Origin: 62-47 sp051954235
GTDB taxonomy: Bacteria > Pseudomonadota > Alphaproteobacteria > Rhizobiales > Xanthobacteraceae
Direction of reading: 5' to 3'
DNA length: 64,000 bases
NCBI GenBank assembly: GCA_051954235.1
Contig: JBQCHY010000057.1
Location: 134,744 to 198,743 of the forward strand
Part shown: in pieces, positions 56,381 through 64,000 of the stretch
Layout: each line of letters begins with the position of its first letter
Position numbering within the stretch: position 1 is the stretch's first letter
Program-made: the position numbers and the translations under genes
The notes under the pieces: generated by a model
What the model saw: only the letters and a program-made list of their open reading frames with translations
Databases searched by the model: none
Told to the model about the DNA's origin: nothing

Positions 56381-57079
56381 GTGACACGATTTCTGATCGT
56401 TGAGGATCATCCGCTCTTCCGCGAGGCGCTGGAAAGCGCCGTTTGCGTTGCCAATCCCGATGCCGAAATCCTGCAAGCGACCTCGATCGACGAGGCGCTG
56501 ACGATTCTCGGCTCGACCCATGCCGTCGATCTGATTTTGCTCGACCTATCGATGCCCGGGACCACGGGGTTGCTCGGCGTGGTCCGCATTCGCAAGGCGT
56601 TTCCGAAAAATCCGGTGGTGGTCGTGTCCGGCTTCGAGGACAAGGAGATCGTCCGCAGCGTGTTGTCGCTGGGCGTTTCCGGCTACATCCCGAAATCGAC
56701 ATCGAAGCGGGAACTGGCGGATTCCATCGGGGAAGTGCTACGCGGCTCGATCTATCTGCCGAAGCGCTTCATCGATACCACGCGGACCAAGCGGGCGCTG
56801 CCGCACAATCTCGAGCTGCTCAAGCGGCTGCACGAACTGACGCCGCAGCAGTTGCGGGTGCTGGACATGGTGCGCAGGGGCTTGCAGAACAAGCAGATCG
56901 CTTATGAGCTGAAAATCTGCGAAACCACGGTGAAGGTGCACGTCTCGGAGATATTGCGGAAGCTGAACGTTGCCAGCCGGACCAACGCCATCATCGAAAT
57001 CTCGAAAATCGACTTCACCAATCTCGCTGGCGAAACCCCGGCGAAACATGTTTCGCCGGAACACGTGCGGCTGCAATAG
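56381..57079 (+). CDS. NarL/LuxR-type response regulator (AgmR-like)
   Basis: A 232-residue regulator with receiver IVEDHPLFREAL, phospho-acceptor Asp in LILLDLSMPG near residue 55 and helix-turn-helix LTPQQLRVLDMVRRGLQNKQIA then CETTVKVHVSEILRKL. It starts at GTG 56381 with GAGGTGAGGA upstream. It is divergent from lutA and paralogous to the regulator after xoxF-xoxJ. It is a strong candidate to bind the shared motif in the lutA promoter. Confidence 0.9.
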   Translation: MTRFLIVEDHPLFREALESAVCVANPDAEILQATSIDEALTILGSTHAVDLILLDLSMPGTTGLLGVVRIRKAFPKNPVVVVSGFEDKEIVRSVLSLGVSGYIPKSTSKRELADSIGEVLRGSIYLPKRFIDTTRTKRALPHNLELLKRLHELTPQQLRVLDMVRRGLQNKQIAYELKICETTVKVHVSEILRKLNVASRTNAIIEISKIDFTNLAGETPAKHVSPEHVRLQ

Positions 57080-57213
57080 GTGCGGTAATTCGGTTTGAAT
57101 CAGAAGAGATGGATGGGCGGATCGAGTCTGCGCTTGACGCTGTCATTCCTTGTTGAAGGCAGGACGGCCACCGCTAAGGCGGGATGAATTTAAGTTCGAT
57201 CGCTCATTTTCGC

Positions 57214-57296
57214 CGTCATTGCGAGGAGCGAAGCGACGAAGCAATCCAGTCCTTGCTTGTGGCTTTCTGGATTGCTTCGCTTCGCTCGCAATGACG
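57214..57296. repeat. CGTCATTGCGAG palindromic repeat, copy 4
   Basis: The best-conserved copy: CGTCATTGCGAGGAGCGAAG on the left and CTTCGCTCGCAATGACG on the right. It sits between the converging response-regulator and hybrid-kinase genes. Confidence 0.87.
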
Positions 57297-57319
57297 ATTC
57301 GATATCGATGCACCGCGCT

Positions 57320-58672
57320 CTAAGCCAGCAGGAACGACAGCAGCGATCGCATCTCGGCGGGCTTGATCGGCTTGCGCAGCAGTTCGAGCCCATAGACCGC
57401 AGCTTCCCGCTCGGCCTCGGTCGAGTAATCCGCGGTGACGATAATGGCGGGCACGTCGATCTTGATCTGCTCGCGGATCGAATTCACTGCGTCGAGGCCG
57501 TTCTCGCCGTGGTCGAGGTGCAGGTCGGCGATGATCGCATCCGGCGGTTCGCCGAGCGCGCCGATATTGTCCATGGCGTCGGTCGCCGAGGTCGTCGCTG
57601 CGACGTCGCAGCCCCATTTTTCCAGCAGCGCGGCCATCGCTTCGGCGCTTGAGGGATCGTTCTCGATCAGCAGGATTTTGCGGCCTTCCAGCACGTTGTA
57701 GCGGAAGTCGAGATGCTGCACCTCGCGCCCGGCTTCGACCACGTCCTCGGTTCCGGCGCGCGGCAGCGTAATGGAGAATGTCGAGCCGTGGCCCAGACGC
57801 GAAGTGAGCTGGATTTCGTGGCCAAGTTCGGTGGCGAAGCGATGCACGATCGAGAGGCCGAGCCCGAAGCCGGCCTGATCGCCGTCGCTGGATTCGCCGC
57901 GCTGAAACTCGACGAAAATCGCCTGCTGCTGCGCCTCGGGAATTCCGGGGCCGGTGTCGTGCACCTGGATGCACAGCCGATCGCCTCTCGGCCTGCATCC
58001 CATCAAGACGCCACCTTTCTGCGTATAGCGCAGCGCGTTGGACAGCAGGTTTTGCAGGATGCGGCGCATCATCAGCGGATCGGACACGACAGCATAGGGC
58101 GAGGGCAGGATACGCAGCGCGACGCCGCGTTTCGCCGCCACCGGCGCGAACTCCTGGCAGAGCGGCTCGAACAATGATGCCACGGTGATCGGCCGGATGT
58201 CGGGCTTGAGCACACCGGCATCCAGCTTCGAGATGTCGAGCAGGGTTCGCAGCAGATCCTCGAGCGTCAGCAACGAGCGGTCGACCTGGCCGATCAGCGC
58301 GGCTCCCTGTCCGGGGATATCCATCTCGGACAAGGTCGACAGCGTCAGCCGCGCGGCATTCAGCGGTTGCAGCAGATCGTGGGTGACCGAGATCAGCACC
58401 GACGACTTCAGCGAACTGGCGGCTTCCGCCTGTTGCTTGGCGCGCAAGAGATCGTCGTTCGATCGCTCGATCGAGCGCAGCGCGTCCTGAAGCTGCCGCG
58501 TGCGCTCCAGCACGCGATTGTCGAGTGCAATCGCCGTCTCGAACAGCGAGAACGCGTTGGCCTGCTGATCCATCGAGCGCTCGACGCGCGAGATCAGCGC
58601 GGCATTGATCTTTTTCAACTTGATCGTTTCCCGCTCCAGCATCTCCAGCGAGCGGGGTTCTTGCGCGGTCAT
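57320..58672 (-). CDS. Soluble hybrid histidine kinase with C-terminal receiver
   Basis: A 450-residue kinase without transmembrane segments. A coiled-coil N-terminus (residues 1-75) leads to HisKA with His in ISVTHDLLQPLNAAR near residue 100. The ATPase domain has NLLSNALRYT, DTGPGIP and GFGLGLSIV, and a receiver lies at about 325-450 with phospho-acceptor Asp in IIADLHLDHG. It overlaps the upstream FIST gene by 4 bases (ATGA), so the FIST protein is its probable sensor input and an AgmR-like regulator its probable target. This resembles the ErcS-type kinases of ethanol oxidation control in Pseudomonas (inference). Confidence 0.88.
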   Translation of the reverse strand: MTAQEPRSLEMLERETIKLKKINAALISRVERSMDQQANAFSLFETAIALDNRVLERTRQLQDALRSIERSNDDLLRAKQQAEAASSLKSSVLISVTHDLLQPLNAARLTLSTLSEMDIPGQGAALIGQVDRSLLTLEDLLRTLLDISKLDAGVLKPDIRPITVASLFEPLCQEFAPVAAKRGVALRILPSPYAVVSDPLMMRRILQNLLSNALRYTQKGGVLMGCRPRGDRLCIQVHDTGPGIPEAQQQAIFVEFQRGESSDGDQAGFGLGLSIVHRFATELGHEIQLTSRLGHGSTFSITLPRAGTEDVVEAGREVQHLDFRYNVLEGRKILLIENDPSSAEAMAALLEKWGCDVAATTSATDAMDNIGALGEPPDAIIADLHLDHGENGLDAVNSIREQIKIDVPAIIVTADYSTEAEREAAVYGLELLRKPIKPAEMRSLLSFLLA

Positions 58673-59841
58673 GCGGTTACCGGCCTCTTGCCGATGGCGA
58701 CGCCGGTGAGCGTCTGGTTGACGTGCATCGAGCGATACTGCTCGCCGTAGGTATGGAAGCCGACGACGTGGTTGTCCCGATAGAGTTGCGAGATATCGCG
58801 GGCAAACTGATGCTGCTCGGCATCGAGCCGGCGGAAGACGCATTCGAAGCCGAGATAAAGCGACACGTCGCCCATCTCGGCGCGGGTCTCCTCGAACAGC
58901 TCCTTGGTGACGCCGACCGGATTGCGCGCGTTGGCGACCGTCAGCACCATGCCTTCATCGATGGCGCAGAAGAAATTCAGCGAACCGTCCGGGTTCACCT
59001 GCTGGATCGAGCGCGCGTAATAGGCGCCGCCGGCGCGCACCAGCACCGGGTGCGAGGCGAACGAGAACATATCGAGCTTGGTGTCCATGATGCCGACCGC
59101 GCGGGAATATTCTTCCGCAGCAGGCTCGGCATTGATTTCCTTGACGATGCGGCGCTCGATGTCAGCCTCGGTCACCACCATCTTGGTGGCGGAGGGCTCG
59201 AAATTATCGCACTTGAACAGGCGGAACGGTAGCGAGGTTTTCAGCAGGATCAGGACCGCCGCGTCGGTATGGGCCTTGCCGCTGTAGAAGATCCAGGTCT
59301 TCTCGAAGCGCAGCCCGTCGCCCGCCGATCCGCCGACCACCGGGATGTCATCGAGCGACGCGTAGATCGATGACATCACCGTCTCTTCGCGTTGGCAAAG
59401 TCCGTCGATCAGCAACAGGCCGAAGGATTTTTCCTTGGCGTCGCCACTCCCGCTGCGCGCGAGGTCTTGCCGCAGTTCATTGCCGATCCGGCGGCCGTCC
59501 TCGATGCGGAAATTGGTGAGGTCGAGAAAGGGGCGGGCGGCGATGGTGAAATCCTGCGCCCGGAAGCCGAGCGCGACGACACTGTTGTCGCCCCAGCCGT
59601 CCGGGGTCAGTTCGCCCGCGGTGGTGCAGCCGAAAATCGGAACGCTGCCGAAGGTCTTGGCAAGCTCGGCCGAGAATTGGTGTGGATCGTAGGACGGGGA
59701 GGCGAAAACCAGGATCATCGCCAGCCCGTCGGCTGGCAATTGCGCGGCCAGTTCGGCCGCCGCAGCGGAGGCCTCGGCGGCCCTGGCCTGCGCGATCGCC
59801 ACCCCGGACTCGTCGTTGAACCGGCTCTCGGTTCGACCCAC
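58669..59841 (-). CDS. FIST-domain sensory protein
   Basis: A 390-residue cytoplasmic protein with FIST_N (ILVFASPSYDPHQF, PIFGCTTAGELTPDGW, near residues 45-80) and FIST_C (near 215-370). FIST domains are thought to bind small ligands and feed signals to kinases. GTG 59841 is preferred because GGGAGG lies 7 bases upstream; longer in-frame ATG starts lack a ribosome site. It is coupled to the hybrid kinase gene that follows. Confidence 0.85.
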   Translation of the reverse strand: MGRTESRFNDESGVAIAQARAAEASAAAAELAAQLPADGLAMILVFASPSYDPHQFSAELAKTFGSVPIFGCTTAGELTPDGWGDNSVVALGFRAQDFTIAARPFLDLTNFRIEDGRRIGNELRQDLARSGSGDAKEKSFGLLLIDGLCQREETVMSSIYASLDDIPVVGGSAGDGLRFEKTWIFYSGKAHTDAAVLILLKTSLPFRLFKCDNFEPSATKMVVTEADIERRIVKEINAEPAAEEYSRAVGIMDTKLDMFSFASHPVLVRAGGAYYARSIQQVNPDGSLNFFCAIDEGMVLTVANARNPVGVTKELFEETRAEMGDVSLYLGFECVFRRLDAEQHQFARDISQLYRDNHVVGFHTYGEQYRSMHVNQTLTGVAIGKRPVTA

Positions 59842-60104
59842 GTGATTTCCTCCCTGCGACGTCATGTCAGGCGACACCGAAGTTCTGCTGGGAGAATACG
59901 GGCTTCCCGTGGCGACTGCAATCAAGGCCCCTGATACCGTTGCGGTCGCAGCCAGGGCAGCCGGAAAGGGGCTCGGCCAGACGGTGCAAGGCCGTCCGGG
60001 CCTCTGTTGACTGAAACGGGATTCATCAACAAGGTTGAAAACCCCAAGCGATACTCATGCATCAGGGGATGACATGAGCGACAGCCCGAACTGGAGCAGC
60101 AAGT

Positions 60105-60872
60105 ATGAGAGGTCTGAAGAACCGCATTGCCATCGTCACTGGCGCGGCTGGCGGAATCGGGCGTGCGATTTGCCGCCGTTTTCTTGAGGAGGGGGTGCAT
60201 ATCCTCGCGGTCGATATCAACGCGGATGCGCTGAAGGGACTGGCCGTCGATCTGGGCGCGGATGAATCGCAACTCTACCCGCTGGCGGTTGACATTGCGG
60301 ACTATGGGGCGGTCAAGGAGGCCGTGGATCGTGGCGTCGCCAAGTTCGGCAAGCTGGATATCCTGGTCAACAACGCCGGGTGGGATATCGCCAAGCCGTT
60401 CCTTCAGACCGATCCGGACCTGTGGGACAAGATCATCGCGATCAACCTGCGCGGGCCACTGAACCTCCACAAGGCCGCGATGCCGCATATGATAGCTGGC
60501 GGCGGCGGCAAAATCGTCAACGTGGCGTCGGATGCCGGCCGCGTCGGCTCCTCCGGGGAGTCGGTCTATTCGGCCTGCAAGGGCGGCCTGATTTCCTTCT
60601 CCAAGACGATCGCGCGGGAATATGCCCGCGACAATATCCGGGTCAACGCGGTGTGCCCCGGCCCGACCGACACCGCGCTGCTGCGTTCCTTCGTCGGCGA
60701 CGGCGAGTTCGGCCAGAAGATTTATGAAGGCCTCAAGCGCGCGATCCCACTCAAGCGGCTCGGACAGCCCGACGACATTCCCGGCATGATCGCCTTCCTG
60801 TCGAGCGACGACGCCAACTTTATTACCGGGCAGGTGATCAGCGTGTCCGGCGGTTTGACGATGAACGGGTAG
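60105..60872 (+). CDS. Short-chain dehydrogenase, BadH-like
   Basis: A 255-residue NAD(P)-dependent oxidoreductase. The Rossmann motif TGAAGGIGRAI starts at residue 12, NNAGWD is near 90, and the catalytic Ser-Tyr-Lys lies in GSSGESVYSACKGG near 147-160. C-terminal FITGQVISVSGGLTMNG strongly resembles 2-hydroxycyclohexanecarboxyl-CoA dehydrogenase BadH of Rhodopseudomonas, as I recall it. No other benzoate-ring genes are adjacent, so the substrate is uncertain. Confidence 0.88.
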   Translation: MRGLKNRIAIVTGAAGGIGRAICRRFLEEGVHILAVDINADALKGLAVDLGADESQLYPLAVDIADYGAVKEAVDRGVAKFGKLDILVNNAGWDIAKPFLQTDPDLWDKIIAINLRGPLNLHKAAMPHMIAGGGGKIVNVASDAGRVGSSGESVYSACKGGLISFSKTIAREYARDNIRVNAVCPGPTDTALLRSFVGDGEFGQKIYEGLKRAIPLKRLGQPDDIPGMIAFLSSDDANFITGQVISVSGGLTMNG

Positions 60873-60914
60873 GGGAGTTGGGGCGCTTCTCCAAGCCGCT
60901 CGATATTACAACGC

Positions 60915-61007
60915 GTCATGGCCGGGCTTGTCCCGGCCATCCACGTTCTAACGATTGAATGAAAGAAAAAGGAAGGCGTGGATGCCCGGGACAAGCCCGG
61001 CCATGAC
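60915..61007. repeat. Second repeat family (CCCGGCCATCCACG), copy 2
   Basis: GTCATGGCCGGGCTTGTCCC and GGGACAAGCCCGGCCATGAC are perfect inverted arms, with an inner CCACG/CGTGG pair. It lies between two converging genes and can act as a terminator for both. Confidence 0.85.
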
Positions 61008-61026
61008 AAAGGTATCTCTAGTTATC

Positions 61027-62982
<1,956 letters not shown>

Positions 62983-63062
62983 GGCAGCATGTCTCCTGGA
63001 TGTTGTCCCGCATCTTTTCTGGTTGCCTGGAGTGTCACCCGGAATGCGGCGCCGATCAAGAA

Positions 63063-63100
63063 GTGTTGCGTGCAACACCTGTTGCATCGCGCCGTGTTGC
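63063..63100. promoter_or_regulatory. Candidate upstream activator sites for the sigma-54 regulator
   Basis: GTGTTGC-GT-GCAACAC forms an inverted repeat at 63063-63078. TGTTGC recurs at 63080 and 63095, spaced by 15-16 bases. The cluster is 60-100 bases upstream of the -24/-12 promoter, the expected distance for an enhancer-binding activator. Confidence 0.55.
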
Positions 63101-63161
63101 GCGCGTCACCGCGTTACCTCTAACACGCGGATTTTTCGCGAGAATCCAGCGATTGCGGCGA

Positions 63162-63177
63162 TGGCACGGTCTTTGCT
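63162..63177 (+). promoter_or_regulatory. Sigma-54 (-24/-12) promoter
   Basis: TGGCACG-N4-TTGCT matches the RpoN consensus exactly, with the correct GG to GC spacing. It lies 94 bases before the monooxygenase start and is preceded by activator-type repeats. Confidence 0.8.
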
Positions 63178-63270
63178 GACATTGGCGCAGAGGCACATTC
63201 GACCTCGGCGTTAACACGCCGCAACCGAAAAACGGGCGTAGGCTCGCGGGCGGCACAAAGGGAGGATCAC

Positions 63271-64000
63271 ATGCTCGAGAAGGCTCCGAACGGACGCGTG
63301 ACCACGGTGCTCAATGCGCTCGACGATGCGTTGTCATTAGGCGACATCGAACGCGCCGTCGCGTTGTTTCAGACCGATTGCTATTGGCGTGATCTTGTCG
63401 CCTTCACCTGGAACATCAAAACCATGGAAGGTCAGGATCAAGTGCGCGACATGCTGAAAGCGCGGCTTGTCGACACCAAGCCATCGAACTGGCGCATCGC
63501 CGATGGCGAGGACGCAACCGAAACCGACGGCATTACCGAAAGCTGGATTCAATTCGAAACCGATGTCGCGCGCGGCTTCGGTCATCTGCGCTTGAAGGAA
63601 GGCCGCATCTGGACGCTGCTCACCACGATGAGCGAGTTGAAAGGCCACGAGGAGAAGTCCGGCTTCACGCGTCCGCTCGGCGCCAAGCACGGCCACGGCA
63701 AGGGCCGCAAAAGCTGGAGGGAGGAACGCGAGGAAGAGATCGCCGAACTGGGACACTCCCGCCAGCCCTACGCGCTCATCATCGGCGGCGGCCAGGGCGG
63801 CATCGCGCTCGGCGCAAGGCTGCGGCAACTCTACGTGCCGACCATCATCATCGAAAGGAACGAGCGGCCCGGCGACAGTTGGCGCAAGCGCTACAAGTCC
63901 TTGTGCCTGCACGACCCGGTCTGGTACGACCACCTGCCCTATATCGACTTCCCGAAGAACTGGCCCGTCTTCGCGCCGAAGGACAAGATCGGCGACTGGC
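63271..64000 (+). CDS. NTF2-like domain fused to a flavin-containing monooxygenase (truncated by window end)
   Basis: 243 codons are visible, with no stop before the window end. Residues 1-135 resemble an NTF2/SnoaL-like domain (LNALDDALSLGDIERAVALF, DCYWRDLVAFTWNIKT). The FAD-binding motif ALIIGGGQGGIALGARLRQL is near residue 168, followed by the monooxygenase landmarks RPGDSWRKRYKSLCLHDP and YDHLPYIDFPKNWP. GGGAGG precedes the ATG. It is driven by the sigma-54 promoter upstream. The substrate is unknown; the divergent activator resembles those controlling ketone/alkane-derived catabolism. Confidence 0.88.
   Translation, partial: MLEKAPNGRVTTVLNALDDALSLGDIERAVALFQTDCYWRDLVAFTWNIKTMEGQDQVRDMLKARLVDTKPSNWRIADGEDATETDGITESWIQFETDVARGFGHLRLKEGRIWTLLTTMSELKGHEEKSGFTRPLGAKHGHGKGRKSWREEREEEIAELGHSRQPYALIIGGGQGGIALGARLRQLYVPTIIIERNERPGDSWRKRYKSLCLHDPVWYDHLPYIDFPKNWPVFAPKDKIGDW

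Overview
The window is high-GC, densely coded alphaproteobacterial DNA. Several things point to the Bradyrhizobium/Rhodopseudomonas/Afipia group (Nitrobacteraceae; inference): the 'GTCATTGCGAG...CAATCCAG' palindromic repeats, a BadH-like dehydrogenase, a form II cox operon and a lanthanide-type quinoprotein system. I saw no rRNA, tRNA, CRISPR array, insertion sequence or phage gene.

Region 1 (1-24 kb) is acyl-CoA and peptide-type catabolism. An acyl-CoA ligase is translationally coupled to a P450 fused to a P450-BM3-type diflavin reductase. A double-hotdog protein and a GntR regulator with a clear palindromic operator follow. A five-gene Dpp/Opp-type ABC transporter then runs into two more acyl-CoA ligases and a single-chain biotin-dependent acyl-CoA carboxylase. 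An Lrp regulator diverges from a dadA-type D-amino-acid dehydrogenase, and a tandem pair of acyl-CoA dehydrogenases comes next.

Region 2 (24-60 kb) is a large quinoprotein island. It begins with a LysR regulator and pqqABCDE, including the 26-residue PqqA. An AraC regulator, a Baeyer-Villiger monooxygenase and a MetX-fold hydrolase follow. Next comes a periplasmic trio typical of PQQ-alcohol dehydrogenase loci: a zinc metallohydrolase, a CXXXCW rhodanese and a fused SoxYZ carrier. Then come a form II coxSLM operon, an outer-membrane beta-barrel protein, a lanthanide-type XoxF dehydrogenase and a XoxJ-cytochrome c fusion. A TauABC-type transporter, three NarL/LuxR response regulators, a NarX-type kinase, a FIST sensor and a hybrid kinase supply transport and signalling. 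A lut/ped-like lanthanide-uptake set completes the island: TonB receptor, ABC-2 permease, ATPase, beta-propeller and periplasmic binding protein.

The genes plausibly work together as follows (inference). PQQ is made by Pqq proteins, lanthanide is imported by the lut-like system, XoxF oxidises alcohols in the periplasm, and electrons leave through the XoxJ-linked cytochrome. The most interesting regulatory signal is a short element, CTAC(T/G)ACC(A/T)(A/T). It occurs upstream of five separate transcription units of this island (the metallohydrolase trio, coxSLM, xoxF, lutH and lutA), always in the sense orientation. A one-mismatch copy lies upstream of the araC gene.

Region 3 (60-64 kb) holds a BadH-like short-chain dehydrogenase and a sigma-54 activator. 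The activator diverges from an NTF2-flavin monooxygenase gene that runs off the window and has a perfect -24/-12 promoter.
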